This document shows positions 24,677 to 34,429 of a stretch of 64,000 nucleotides of DNA, one piece after another (position 1 is the stretch's first letter; each line of letters begins with the position of its first letter). The DNA is from JAOAPG01 sp963791575 (lineage in GTDB: Bacteria > Acidobacteriota > Terriglobia > Terriglobales > Acidobacteriaceae). Under the pieces are notes generated by a model. That model was given only the letters and a program-made list of their open reading frames with translations. It had not been told where the DNA came from and made no database searches. The stretch is from positions 372,001 through 436,000 of the forward strand of contig CAWBSY010000002.1 of NCBI GenBank assembly GCA_963791575.1. Reading direction: 5' to 3'. The translations under genes were made by a program, and so were the position numbers.

Positions 24677-26008
24677 TCACTTTTGTTGAGGCTCCTCCGA
24701 GTCTTGGACCTGGCTGCTATGGTTCGCCATGTTCATGCTGTGCAGCACGTCGTTGGCGAAGAAGAATTTTCCGTCCGCAGGCACCATCATGATCTGCAGC
24801 TTGTCGGACAGCCGTTCGGCGACAATTTTGTTAATCAGCAGCGGATTCTGTTTAAGGATGGCTCCCTCACTCGTCATGCGCACGGCATCGGCGGCGGCGG
24901 TGACCCGGATACGGTCGGCCTCAGCGTCGGCCAATAACTTCCGCCGTTCCATCTCCGCTTTGCTGTCGATTACCTTGGCTTCCGCCATTGCCTCAGCGTT
25001 CTTTACCGTGGTCTCCTTGCGAGCTTCAGCTTCCAATTTCGATTGCTCGATCTGCTTTTGTTTCAGTGGCAAGGTGTATTGCATGGCATCCGACTCGGCT
25101 TTCGCCTGCAGAACCTTCACCTGAGCTTCTCCTTCGGCTTGTTTTACCTGTTGGGCTTTCGTGGCCTCCGCCTGGAGTTCGGCAATCCTCACTTGCTTCT
25201 GCTGCATTTCCGTCTCGACTCCCATACGATCGTTCTCTTGCTCCTTGAGAAGCAGTGTTTCGAGCCCTTTTGCATATTCTGGAGGAAGTTGAATGTCTCG
25301 CAGCATGACTTCTTTCACGATGATTCCGTCGAAGGCTAGTTCTTGCGTTATCACATCCGACGCTCGCTTGCGGATCTCTTCTCGTTTGGTTGCGAAGACT
25401 TCCCGCACCGTGTAGTTCGGTACAAGCTCGCGCCATGCACTCGCGACTACGGCAGGGACAATTTCCTTCTCGATTGGTTGCGGCAAATTGCTCTGGATGT
25501 AATCGAGTCGCTTCGGATCGAGCCTATAGCGCACAGTAATGGCGAGACCGAGCGTGAGTCCTTCCTTGGCTTGGACCCGCAGCGGTTCCGATTTTGTGTT
25601 TGGCGAGGATGAAAGCTTGATCGCGGTGTCTTCCATTGCACCAGTAGTGAATAGCTGATCCCGCGTGTCGAATAACGCGACACTCTCCGCCATCGGTGTC
25701 ACAAAATGTGCACCTGGGTAAAGAGTTCCTGGCAATGTGCCGCTGGTTTGGCTGACGCGAACTCCGGCCATGCCGCTAGGAACCACGATGATTCCCGCAG
25801 CCAGAAGCAAAGGACCCCAAGCAAGTAGCGCCAGAGCCAACGCTGCGCGCCAACGGACATGCGGCACTGGAGGCAGCGGAGCCGTTCCCGCAACCGCCAT
25901 GGCGCGTCTATATTTCAATTCAACGTAAACATCGTAAGTGAGGATACCTGCGGCTATAAGGATCATCCCAACGCCGCCCGACATAAGCAAATATTTCAGC
26001 AGCAACAT
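24677..26008 (-). CDS. SPFH/band 7 (prohibitin/flotillin-like) membrane protein
   Basis: The 443-aa product has two N-terminal TM helices (~8-28 and ~52-75), then the SPFH domain (GMAGVRVSQTSGTLPGTLYP, TVRYRLDPKRL, SAWRELVPNYTVREVFATKR). A long Glu/Lys/Ala-rich coiled coil (residues ~270-390) and a short C-terminal region follow. SPFH proteins build oligomeric rings at the membrane and often regulate proteases such as FtsH or organise membrane microdomains. It has an extra N-terminal TM compared with simple prohibitins. A small membrane-protein gene lies directly upstream on the same strand. Confidence 0.88.
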   Translation of the reverse strand: MLLLKYLLMSGGVGMILIAAGILTYDVYVELKYRRAMAVAGTAPLPPVPHVRWRAALALALLAWGPLLLAAGIIVVPSGMAGVRVSQTSGTLPGTLYPGAHFVTPMAESVALFDTRDQLFTTGAMEDTAIKLSSSPNTKSEPLRVQAKEGLTLGLAITVRYRLDPKRLDYIQSNLPQPIEKEIVPAVVASAWRELVPNYTVREVFATKREEIRKRASDVITQELAFDGIIVKEVMLRDIQLPPEYAKGLETLLLKEQENDRMGVETEMQQKQVRIAELQAEATKAQQVKQAEGEAQVKVLQAKAESDAMQYTLPLKQKQIEQSKLEAEARKETTVKNAEAMAEAKVIDSKAEMERRKLLADAEADRIRVTAAADAVRMTSEGAILKQNPLLINKIVAERLSDKLQIMMVPADGKFFFANDVLHSMNMANHSSQVQDSEEPQQK

Positions 26009-26042
26009 ACATTTCTCCTTTTTTTACCAAACCGCCTTACGC

Positions 26043-26195
26043 CTACCGTTCGAGACCTGGTTTGACTTGGGCCGTTTGCCGGACAAAGAATACGCGTAAA
26101 ACTTTTCCGAAAATGAGTTCCTCTACTAACAATGCGATTGCGAGTGAGAAAGCCATTCCTGCGGTAACTGCGAGTGCTGTCATTGCGAGTTGCAT
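26043..26195 (-). CDS. Small membrane protein (50 aa)
   Basis: An ATG preceded by GAGGAGGAATT opens a 50-codon frame: one hydrophobic helix (LAVTAGMAFSLAIALLVEEL) and a basic tail ending QVKPGLER. It lies 35 nt upstream of the SPFH gene and 37 nt downstream of the L,D-transpeptidase gene, on the same strand. The strong ribosome-binding site and single-span topology support a real short membrane protein, perhaps a partner of the SPFH protein (inference). Confidence 0.6.
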   Translation of the reverse strand: MQLAMTALAVTAGMAFSLAIALLVEELIFGKVLRVFFVRQTAQVKPGLER

Positions 26196-26232
26196 AATTC
26201 CTCCTCGAAGCGTCACGAATTGTTAAATGCTG

Positions 26233-26856
26233 TTACTGACCACTAGCAGTGGTCGCCGATTCTTCGCGCTGAGCTTGTGCCATAGCAGAGGCATCGGTAG
26301 CTGCAAAGCCGCCAAATATCTGCGCGATATGTTCGTCGCGTTCTGCTCGGATCTCTACGGTGTCTCCGGTCCGAACCATCTCGAATAACTTCACGACGTC
26401 GCTATTGCGAAGACGAATGCAGCCGTGCGACGCGGCGTGCCCCACCGAATATGGCTGGTTGGTTCCGTGTATTCCGTAGCCCTTTTGGTTCAGGCCTATC
26501 CAACGAGGCCCGATGGGGTTGTCGTTTCCGGCTGGAATCACGGTGCCAGGGTGGTAGTAGGTCGGATTCGCGACTCGGCTGACAATTTCAAACGCGCCTT
26601 CAGGACTGGGGCTTATGGCAGCGCCGACCGCGACCGGAAAGATGCGTAGAATTTTTCCGCCTTCGAGGACCGCGAGTTTGCGATCAGTAAGGCTGACTAT
26701 GATTTGTCGACGAATTCTCGCGTTGGAAACGGTGCTCTGGGCGGATGCATCTTGTGCAATCGCCCCGCTGCTCAGGGTAACTGCAAGTGCAATCAATCCG
26801 CTGACCAGCACTACCCTTGCTTTACTTCGAATGCGTTGCATCGGTTCCTCCGTCAT
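26233..26856 (-). CDS. L,D-transpeptidase (YkuD domain), exported
   Basis: The 207-aa product has a signal sequence (ARVVLVSGLIALAVTLSS). The YkuD catalytic motif is complete: HGTN at residues ~130-133 and SHGCIRL with Cys ~146. It cross-links peptidoglycan (3-3) or attaches proteins to it in the periplasm. The C-terminal ~35 residues are an extra Ala/Gln-rich tail. The ORF could also start at MQRIRSK (residue 6). It is the first gene of a possible three-gene cell-envelope operon with the small membrane protein and SPFH gene. Confidence 0.9.
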   Translation of the reverse strand: MTEEPMQRIRSKARVVLVSGLIALAVTLSSGAIAQDASAQSTVSNARIRRQIIVSLTDRKLAVLEGGKILRIFPVAVGAAISPSPEGAFEIVSRVANPTYYHPGTVIPAGNDNPIGPRWIGLNQKGYGIHGTNQPYSVGHAASHGCIRLRNSDVVKLFEMVRTGDTVEIRAERDEHIAQIFGGFAATDASAMAQAQREESATTASGQ

Positions 26857-27108
26857 GCTTGCGCTATAACGAAGTGGCAGGTCAGGAGCCGTAGGCTATG
26901 TAGCTGAAACTGCGTAGTTTAGCAGTTCGCCGCCGGGGAAGAATTGTGGCAAGCAGAAGACAGTGTGTCGGGGGAGCCACACTCAAAAGGCTAATCGGGA
27001 ACTCCTACCACGGGATCGAATCGACGATTTGAGTCGTTCGATAATTGACTGGGGGAGCGCACCATCTTTTAGGACAACTATAACTAGCAATGCCTTATTC
27101 TTAGAGAC

Positions 27109-28176
27109 ATGTTACTTTCCGGCATTCTCCCTCCCATCACCACACCCTTCTATCCCGACGGCAACGTCTATTTCAAAAAGCTCGAGCACAATGTCGAGCA
27201 TTATTCCCGCACACCCGTCTCCGGCATCGTTGCCCTTGGCTCTAACGGAGAAGCCATCATGCTCTCCGATCAGGAGCGTCGGGACGTGCTCAAGACGGTT
27301 CGCGATGCAGCCGCTCCTCACAAAGTCCTTATCGCCGGCACTGGAGTCGAGTCGGCGATCGAGACGCTTCGTTTAACGGAATATGCAGCCGAACTCGGAT
27401 ACGACGTCGCCATGATCCGCACGCCACACTTTTACAAAAGGCAGATGCAGCCTGCAAATATCCTTGCCTTCTACCGCACCGTGGCCGACCGTTCGCCGCT
27501 CCCCGTGCTTCTCTACAACTTTCCCGGCTGCACCGGCTATGACATCCCCGTCGAAATTGTAACGACATTATCTGAGCATCCCAATATCATCGGCATAAAA
27601 GAATCCGGCGGAGACGTTGAAAAAGTCCGCCGCATGGTCGAAGGTACTCGGCACATAAAGCGCGGTGCGACAGTCACCGCAACCTTCGATGCAGTTACCC
27701 CTCGCATGCTCAAACCTGCAGCGCAAGAGAACGGGAATGGCGGTCAGCTGGTTTCAATCGGCGGAAGTACGACCGGCAATGCTCCGTCTTCCGCGCCAGT
27801 CATTGCAGCCCCTGTCCTAAAGACTCGCCAAAAAGAAGTCGGATTCCAGGTGCTCGTCGGCGCAGCACACCTGCTCAAACCATCCCTGGAAGCGGGAGCT
27901 GTCGGAGCCATTCTCGGCGTTGCCAATTTCGCTCCAACAGCCTGCTACGAAATCTATGCCGCATGGAAAGAAGGCGACACTGAACTCGCCGCCCTTAAGC
28001 AGGAAAAAATCGTAGCTGCCGCAAAGAAAGTCGTTGGGGACTTCGGAGTGGCTGGCGCCAAGTACGCCATGGATCTAAACGGATACTACGGAGGCCCGGT
28101 GCGTCTGCCACTCCTGCCGCTCACCGCTGACTTGAAGATCGAAGTCGAGCGCCTCATAGCCGACATTCGCAACTGA
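27109..28176 (+). CDS. DapA-family aldolase / dihydrodipicolinate synthase-like, with insert
   Basis: The 355-aa TIM-barrel enzyme has GSNGE (residues 44-48, substrate-binding loop), the Tyr in LLYNFPG (~136) and the Schiff-base Lys in GIKESGG (~164), so N-acetylneuraminate lyase/DHDPS-type chemistry is intact. Compared with ~295-residue relatives it has a ~55-residue Gly/Ala/Pro-rich insert (~185-240) just after the catalytic Lys. A true DapA role (lysine synthesis) or a sugar-acid aldolase role cannot be separated by sequence alone. Confidence 0.8.
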   Translation: MLLSGILPPITTPFYPDGNVYFKKLEHNVEHYSRTPVSGIVALGSNGEAIMLSDQERRDVLKTVRDAAAPHKVLIAGTGVESAIETLRLTEYAAELGYDVAMIRTPHFYKRQMQPANILAFYRTVADRSPLPVLLYNFPGCTGYDIPVEIVTTLSEHPNIIGIKESGGDVEKVRRMVEGTRHIKRGATVTATFDAVTPRMLKPAAQENGNGGQLVSIGGSTTGNAPSSAPVIAAPVLKTRQKEVGFQVLVGAAHLLKPSLEAGAVGAILGVANFAPTACYEIYAAWKEGDTELAALKQEKIVAAAKKVVGDFGVAGAKYAMDLNGYYGGPVRLPLLPLTADLKIEVERLIADIRN

Positions 28177-28185
28177 AGAGTTTTA

Positions 28186-28599
28186 GTGACGCAACGCGAC
28201 AAACTCGAACCACGAAAGAAGGCGAGTCGCCCGCGCCGGGCTCGTCCCAACTTGCCTAAAGTTTCTGAGGAGATGAAGGCATGGTCGGCAGCACTGGCGA
28301 CCGAGCTGGCCACGTGGCAGGAAATCAGCACGCGGTCGATGTTCGGATTAACGGCCGTTTATCGAGGAGGCCAGATATTCGCAGCACTCCCACGTACGCG
28401 TGGAATGAATACGGCCAATTCGTTTGGTTTTAAGCTCGATGCTCCGGTGTCGCGTGTCCTGACGCGAGTCCAGCGTGATGCTCGGATTTCCTCCTCCCAA
28501 ATGGCGAAGGTCCGCTGGTTTACTTTCGAGATCAACTCGGATGCAGACCTTCGCGCGGCGCTCGACTGGCTCAACCAAGCTTACGAAGCCGCTAAATAG
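28186..28599 (+). CDS. TfoX-N-like small protein
   Basis: The 137-aa product starts at GTG and has a basic N-terminal 30 residues (EPRKKASRPRRARPN). The core, STRSMFGLTAVYRGGQIFAA, resembles the TfoX N-terminal fold (MFGG.. then hydrophobic strand pairs), and a C-terminal helix (DADLRAALDWLNQAYEA) follows. Function unknown. It follows the dapA-like gene by 9 nt on the same strand, so co-transcription is likely. ATG 28276 is an alternative start. Confidence 0.55.
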   Translation: MTQRDKLEPRKKASRPRRARPNLPKVSEEMKAWSAALATELATWQEISTRSMFGLTAVYRGGQIFAALPRTRGMNTANSFGFKLDAPVSRVLTRVQRDARISSSQMAKVRWFTFEINSDADLRAALDWLNQAYEAAK

Positions 28600-28681
28600 T
28601 TCCCACAATACAATGCGCCAGGGACTCGCCTGCTTGCAGGGCAGGTGTGCCGCGCCGTAAGATCGAAAACGGAGCGTAACT

Positions 28682-29506
28682 ATGTCAACGACATTGCAAC
28701 CCGCCTCGAGCACAGCAACCAGCAAGACGCTGATCAATTATCGCGACGACGCTGGCGTAGGCGTGATCGAAATGTTCGATCCGCCCGCTAATACTTACAC
28801 CTACGAAATGAATCGTCAGCTCGATGAAGCCATCCTCAAAGCTCGTATGGACAATGACGTTTACGTCATCGTGCTGACCGGGTCTGGCGACAAATTTTTT
28901 TCCGCAGGCGCCAATATCAAAATGCTGGCCAGCGTCGATCCGACCTTTAAGTATTACTTTTGCCTGCACGCCAACGAAACGCTCTTGCGCCTCGAACACA
29001 CGCCCAAACTCGTGATCGCCGCATTGAACGGCCACACCGTCGGAGGCGGCCTTGAGATCGCGATGGCTGCCGACATTCGCATAGCTCGCCAGGATGCTGG
29101 CAAGATCGGTCTGCCTGAAGTCAATCTTGGAGTATTGCCCGGAACCGGCGGAACCCAAAGGCTTTCCAGGATAGTTGGTAAAAGCAAAGCCATCGAGCTC
29201 ATGGTCACCGGAAATACGTTCTCATTCGAAGAAGCGAAAGAGCTGGGAATTATCAATGACATCTTTGATCGTGAAAACTTCATGGAAAATATAATGGAAT
29301 ACGCGCGCCAGTTCTGCCCGCCAAATAAAGCCGCGAAAGCCGTGGGAAGAATCAAGCGCGCGGTGCAGACCGGCTGGGAGATTCCAATGGAGTCGGCACT
29401 TGCGGTGGAACGCGAGAACCAGCAGATATTATTCCAGAGCGACGACGCCAAAGAAGGCTTAGCCGCCTACGTCGAAAAGAGACCGGCGAACTTTACAGCA
29501 AAGTAA
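28682..29506 (+). CDS. Enoyl-CoA hydratase/isomerase (crotonase family)
   Basis: The 274-aa product has crotonase signatures: oxyanion-hole segments KFFSAGANIKML and ALNGHTVGGGLEIAMAADIR, and LPEVNLGVLPGTGGTQRL with the catalytic-type Glu and Gly-rich turn. It hydrates or isomerises enoyl-CoA esters in fatty-acid or aromatic degradation. The N-terminal ~18 residues (Thr/Ser-rich) are an extension. It points the same way as the dapA-like gene, 82 nt further on. Confidence 0.85.
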   Translation: MSTTLQPASSTATSKTLINYRDDAGVGVIEMFDPPANTYTYEMNRQLDEAILKARMDNDVYVIVLTGSGDKFFSAGANIKMLASVDPTFKYYFCLHANETLLRLEHTPKLVIAALNGHTVGGGLEIAMAADIRIARQDAGKIGLPEVNLGVLPGTGGTQRLSRIVGKSKAIELMVTGNTFSFEEAKELGIINDIFDRENFMENIMEYARQFCPPNKAAKAVGRIKRAVQTGWEIPMESALAVERENQQILFQSDDAKEGLAAYVEKRPANFTAK

Positions 29507-29567
29507 TTGTTCTGATTGTTGAATCGGCGAACAAATCTAGAGGGAACATCCGCACAGGTACGAGTTT

Positions 29568-30071
29568 TTAGGCTGATTTTTCAGCTGGCGCGCTGGCAAA
29601 CAGTATCTCCACGACCAGCAATCCTGCTCCGACTACGATTGCGCTGTCCGCCACGTTGAACGCCGGCCATTGATAGGAGCCGAGGTAGAACAGCAGAAAA
29701 TCCACAACCTGGCCATGCAGCAACCGATCCCATAAATTTCCTATCGCTCCTCCTAAAATGAGCGACAGGCCGATACCCGTGCTAGTCATGGTATGGCTGC
29801 TTCGCCAAAGCAGGGCGGAAACAATCACCAAAGCGACAATCGAAAACAGCACCAGCAATGCGATTTTCCATTGCGAAGGAGAGTCGGCAAAGAGTCCGAA
29901 AGCCGCGCCGCGATTCTCGACATGCGTGAGATAAAAAAAGTGCGGAATCAGCTTGATGCTCTCGTGGAGCGGGATATCCTTGGCAATCGTCCACTTCGCT
30001 ACCCGGTCGAGCAGCACAATAAAAAGCGCGATCACGAAGTGAAATTTGCGCATGGCGTAAAGATTAGTCAT
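29568..30071 (-). CDS. lspA: Lipoprotein signal peptidase
   Basis: The 167-aa product has four TM helices and the two aspartates of the active site: Asp ~124 in HGQVVDFLLFY and Asp ~142 in AFNVADSAIVVG, with the conserved NRGAAFGLF segment. It removes signal peptides from prolipoproteins after Lgt action (lgt lies at 44.2 kb). It is directly downstream of ileS, the classic ileS-lspA pair. ATG at residue 7 (MRKFHFV) is an alternative start. Confidence 0.95.
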   Translation of the reverse strand: MTNLYAMRKFHFVIALFIVLLDRVAKWTIAKDIPLHESIKLIPHFFYLTHVENRGAAFGLFADSPSQWKIALLVLFSIVALVIVSALLWRSSHTMTSTGIGLSLILGGAIGNLWDRLLHGQVVDFLLFYLGSYQWPAFNVADSAIVVGAGLLVVEILFASAPAEKSA

Positions 30072-30104
30072 TAGAAAATATGGTCAGATCTTCTGCTCTT
30101 TAGA

Positions 30105-33012
30105 TTACTTGTGTGCGGCTGCGGCTTCGATCTCTTTAAGTACCGCACTGCAACGTTCGCACACTGTCGGATACTCAGGATCTTCCCCGACGCGAGTCGA
30201 ATAATTCCAGCAGCGCTCGCATTTCTTACCTTCAGCCTTACTGATTTGGATGCTCACGCCAGGCGAAGATCCATTTCCTGACGCGCTCTGTTCAAGCTTT
30301 ACTGCCGATACGATAAAAAGATATCGAAGCTGTTCTTTGTATCGCGCCAGTACAGAATAGATTGACTCTGGAGCAGTAAGCGTGACTTGAGCCTCCAACC
30401 CGACGCCGATTTGCTTGGCGTTCCGGGCCTCTTCGAGTGCTTTCAACACTTGCTCGCGGACCGAACGCAAAATACTCCAATCCTCCAATTGCTTGGCATC
30501 GTTGATAGCAGTGTTTGTGCCCAGGATTTCTTCCGCCGCGGGGAACTTGGTCAAGTGCACGGTTGCGGGACGTTCCTCCAACTTTGGCATGTATCCCCAA
30601 GCTTCTTCGCTTGTGAAGCTTGTAATCGGTGCTAAGAGGCGCACCAGCGCTTCTCCGATTCGCCACATGGCTGTCTGAGCAGAACGTCTCGCAAGCGAAT
30701 TTGGAGCGTACGTATACAGCCGATCCTTGAGCACATCAAAGTAAAACGCGCTAAGTTCGACGACGCAGAAGTGATTCACCCGTTGATAAATTTTGTGAAA
30801 GGCGAATTCATCGTACCAACGCGTTACATCAGCGGACATTGCCACTGTTTGTCGCAGCATGTATTGATCGAGCGCTTCCATCTTTTCAAACGGCACGGCA
30901 TCGCGATCCGGTCGAAAGTCATACAAATTCCCAAGAATGTTCTTAATGGTATTGCGAATTTTCCTGTAATTCTCCGCCACCCTCTGCATCAGGTTTTCCG
31001 AGCAGGCGACATCTTCTCGAAAATCAACCGAGGCAACCCATAGTCGGACGATCTCTCCGCCCATCCGATTCGCGATGTCCACCGGATCCACGCCATTGTT
31101 GAGCGACTTCGACATGGCGCGTCCCTGTTCGTCGAGCGTCCATCCATTGGTCGCCACCATTGCGTAGGGAGCGCTGCCCTTGCGTACCCATGGCGCACAA
31201 CAGCGAAGAGTGAAACCATCCGCGATATTGATCGCCGCCCTCCAGATAAAGATCAGCGGGCCAATGGAATTCAGGCTCATTGCCGCGTACCGCCAAATAG
31301 CTCGATCCGGACTCGAACCACACGTCGAGAATGTCAGTTTCTTTCTTAAACCCACTCCCACTCGCAATGCGGGCACTTTGTGCCGGGAGGTAGCAATGCG
31401 TCGGCTTCCGGTGTATACCACGCATCGGCTCCGGACTTCGCGAATAACTCGATGACTTTGCGATTGAGTGACGGTTCATTCATCGGCTTGCCGCAGCCTT
31501 CGCACAGGAACACGGCAATCGGAACTCCCCAGATACGCTGACGCGAGATGCACCAATCGGGACGGGTCGCGATCATGTTCGAAATGCGCTCCTCTCCCCA
31601 CGCTGGATCCCACTTCACTTTCTTGATCTCGTCTAAAGTCTTGCTGCGGAGGGTGCCGTCCATCTACTGCCCATGGGCGTTTCCATGGAAATAAACCATT
31701 GCTCCGTCGCCCGAAAAATAATCGGATTGTGACAGCGCCAGCAATGCGGATACGAATGTTGCAGCGGCTCGGTATGCAGCAACACGCCGCGACTTCTTAG
31801 CAAATCAATAATCGGTCCATTCGCTTTGAACACCTGCAGGCCGTCGTACTCGGGCAATCCGTTACGAAGACGCCCACCGGCATCAACGTCGCATGTGGGA
31901 TCAAGCTTGTACTTTGTGCCAGTGATGAAGTCCTCGGCTCCGTGTGCGGGAGCAGTATGTACCACGCCGGTTCCCTGGTCCATTGTCACGTAATCAGCGA
32001 TCACACCGAGAACTTTCCGCTGCTCCCACGGCAGAAATGGATGATAAAACCAGGCATGCTCCATCACTTTGCCTTGAAAATGCGCAATCGGCTTCGCATT
32101 AACAAAGCCACATTTCTCGGCAACTGTCCTAGCCAGCTTCTCCGCCACAATATAGATTGCGTCTTCGGTCTCCAGCGCCACGTATTCGTCAGTCGGGTGA
32201 AACGCGACCGCCATGGAAGCCGGTATGGTCCACGGCGTCGTTGTCCAGATAATCGTGAAAATCGGTTTATTGCCGTGAATGCGAACATCCGCCAGAGCAG
32301 GATCGATGGTCCTCGGATCAGATTGCAGACGGTACTTTACCCAGATCGTGGGACTGGTATGGTTTTCGTACTCGACCTCAGCTTCCGCAAGCGCAGTCCG
32401 ATCATGAATGCACCAATAGACCGATCGCAGGCCCTTGTACACGAAATTTTTCTCGAAGAAAGCGTAAAAAGTCGCTAGTACTACCGACTCATATTGCGGG
32501 TTCATGGTCGAATACGGATCGTCCCAGCGGCCAAAAACCCCGATTCGTTTGAATTGTTCCCTCTGCAATTCGAGAAACTTATCTGCATATTTGCGGCAAG
32601 CCAGGCGCACATCCGTAGGATTCATCTGCAACTTCTTGCCACCAAGTTGCTGGTCTACTTTGATCTCGATAGGTAGCCCGTGACAATCCCATCCAGGGAT
32701 ATAGGGAGCGTCGAATCCTGCCATCGTTTTAGACTTAACGATGAAATCCTTTAGACATTTATTGAGCGCGTGTCCCAAATGGATCGGCCCATTGGCATAC
32801 GGCGGCCCGTCGTGCAGGACGTACGTGGGAGCCTCCCGTCGCGACTCGCGAATCTGCTCGTAAATCTTCATTTGCTCCCAACGGGCCAGGATTTTAGGCT
32901 CATTTTGGGGCAAATTGGCCTTCATCGGGAAGTCGGTTTTCGGCAGATTAATCGTGGATTTTAGGTCGAGTGGCACTCGGTTGAGATCTCCCAAATAGCT
33001 GATTTCTTTCAT
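30105..33012 (-). CDS. ileS: Isoleucyl-tRNA synthetase, three frameshifts in the assembly
   Basis: About 965 aa when joined. The HIGH-type motif is PIHLGHALN (N-terminal Rossmann fold), the CP1 editing domain is present (TTTPWTIPASMA, DYVTMDQGTGVVHTAPAHG), the KMSKS loop appears as AMSKSLNN, and the C-terminal zinc knuckle is CERCWNYS...CERCSAV. It charges tRNA-Ile and is essential. The frame breaks near 31660, 31370 and 31180, with protein-level continuity across all three, so a pseudogene is implausible unless another copy exists. This is the best internal evidence for indel errors in the assembly. KMSKS-type class I enzymes of this length carry one zinc site. Confidence 0.92.
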
Positions 33013-33333
33013 TATAGGGAGATATGAAAGAGACTGTCCATTGACGCTTCTCTGAGGATTGCCGATCTATTGACGATTTGCAGACAACAATCTTGACTGT
33101 GATAGATAGAGTAAACAAGAGTACAATTTTTACCCGAGTGACCTTTCCTCAGGGTAAGCATCTAATCGGATGAAACCAGATAGAATATTAATCTGGTTTG
33201 GTCGAGAGGATTCCTGGCACGAATTATGAGGAACCAGGACTTACGAAGCAACTTGGCAGTGAATGTGCTCATCAAGTCTTAGAAGAGAGCTGGACGGAGG
33301 ATCGTCTATAACGCGCACCATTTCGGGTCGAAT
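33013..33333. other. Intergenic region upstream of tonB
   Basis: A divergent promoter region between ileS and tonB. It contains a 9-bp perfect hairpin AAACCAGAT/ATCTGGTTT (33173-33181/33191-33199) and a TTGACT near 33096 that could be part of a promoter. No ORF was seen. Confidence 0.4.
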
Positions 33334-34356
33334 ATGCCGACACTAGAAGAGATGACATTAGCAGAAATCAAGCCACGCACTGCCTCGAGTGAACCCGAAC
33401 TGCACCTTCTACTCCCGAGCTCTACTTTCGAGGAGCCGATTTGGAAGTCGCTGTTTCGGAACGTCAACGACTTCTTCTTTCCCAAGAAGCAGCCTCCTCT
33501 CGTGCTCACCTCCAAACCGATTCCGGTAAAAGATATCTGGGGTTTTTACGACAATAAGAAAAGCGGCGCGGTAGGCTCAACGATCGTTCACGTGATTATA
33601 GTGGCCGCAATCATTGTTGGTACGATCCTGGCCGGACGAGCGGTGAAAACGGCTATCCAGCCGGAACACGTGACGTTAATTGCCCCGACCGATGATATTC
33701 CCGCAATGGCTCCGTCAAAGAAGGTAGTAGCTGGCGGTGGCGGTGGCGGTGACCGCGACAAGTTCCAGGCTCCCAAGGGCAAACTTCCCAAGTTCGCGAT
33801 GGAGCAGATTACTCCTCCCGCAGTTGTGGTTCGTAACGATCATCCGAAACTTGCCGTAACGCCTACAGTAGTAGTCCCGCCGCAGGTCAAGATGGCGTCA
33901 AATAATCTTCCGAACTTCGGTGTGCCTACATCGACGATCATGCCTTCAGGCCCTCCGTCTAATGGGACTGGTTCCGGCGGCGGTATAGGTTCCGGTTCAG
34001 GTGGTGGAGTAGGCGTTGGTACCGGCCCAGGTGTCGGTGAAGGACGCGGCGGCGGAACTGGAGGCGGAGTATTTCGCGTAGGCGGCGGCGTTTCAGCCCC
34101 CAAAGCTCTATATGCGCCTGATCCGGAATACTCGGAAGAAGCTCGCAAAGCGAAGTATCAGGGCGTTTGCGTTTTGAAGCTGATCGTCGGACCAGACGGA
34201 CACCCGCGTGACATCGCTGTCGCGCGCAGCTTAGGTCTGGGCCTGGATGAAAAAGCAATGGAAGCGGTGAAGAACTGGAAGTTTGAGCCTGCCATGAAAG
34301 ACGGCAAGCCAGTATCAGTAGCCATCAACGTAGAAGTGCAGTTCCGCTTGTACTAA
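33334..34356 (+). CDS. TonB-family energy transducer with Gly-rich spacer
   Basis: The 340-aa product has a cytoplasmic ~85 residues, one TM helix (TIVHVIIVAAIIVGTILAGR) and a long periplasmic linker very rich in Gly (residues ~200-250). The TonB C-terminal domain follows (YAPDPEYSEEARKAKYQGVC; AMEAVKNWKFEPAMKDGKPV). It transmits the proton-motive force to outer-membrane receptors such as the one at 52.9-56.4 kb. The Gly-rich spacer replaces the usual Pro-rich one. A terminator follows 26 nt after the stop. Confidence 0.9.
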   Translation: MPTLEEMTLAEIKPRTASSEPELHLLLPSSTFEEPIWKSLFRNVNDFFFPKKQPPLVLTSKPIPVKDIWGFYDNKKSGAVGSTIVHVIIVAAIIVGTILAGRAVKTAIQPEHVTLIAPTDDIPAMAPSKKVVAGGGGGGDRDKFQAPKGKLPKFAMEQITPPAVVVRNDHPKLAVTPTVVVPPQVKMASNNLPNFGVPTSTIMPSGPPSNGTGSGGGIGSGSGGGVGVGTGPGVGEGRGGGTGGGVFRVGGGVSAPKALYAPDPEYSEEARKAKYQGVCVLKLIVGPDGHPRDIAVARSLGLGLDEKAMEAVKNWKFEPAMKDGKPVSVAINVEVQFRLY

Positions 34357-34381
34357 ACTATAAGAGTTCCAAGGAAAAGTA

Positions 34382-34410
34382 CGGTCACGCGAGTCGTGGC
34401 CGTTTTTTAT
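34382..34410 (+). terminator. Rho-independent terminator of tonB
   Basis: An 8-bp stem CGGTCACG/CGTGGCCG has a 5-nt loop and is followed by TTTTTT. Confidence 0.8.
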
Positions 34411-34429
34411 TGCCTATCGCTCCGTAGGT

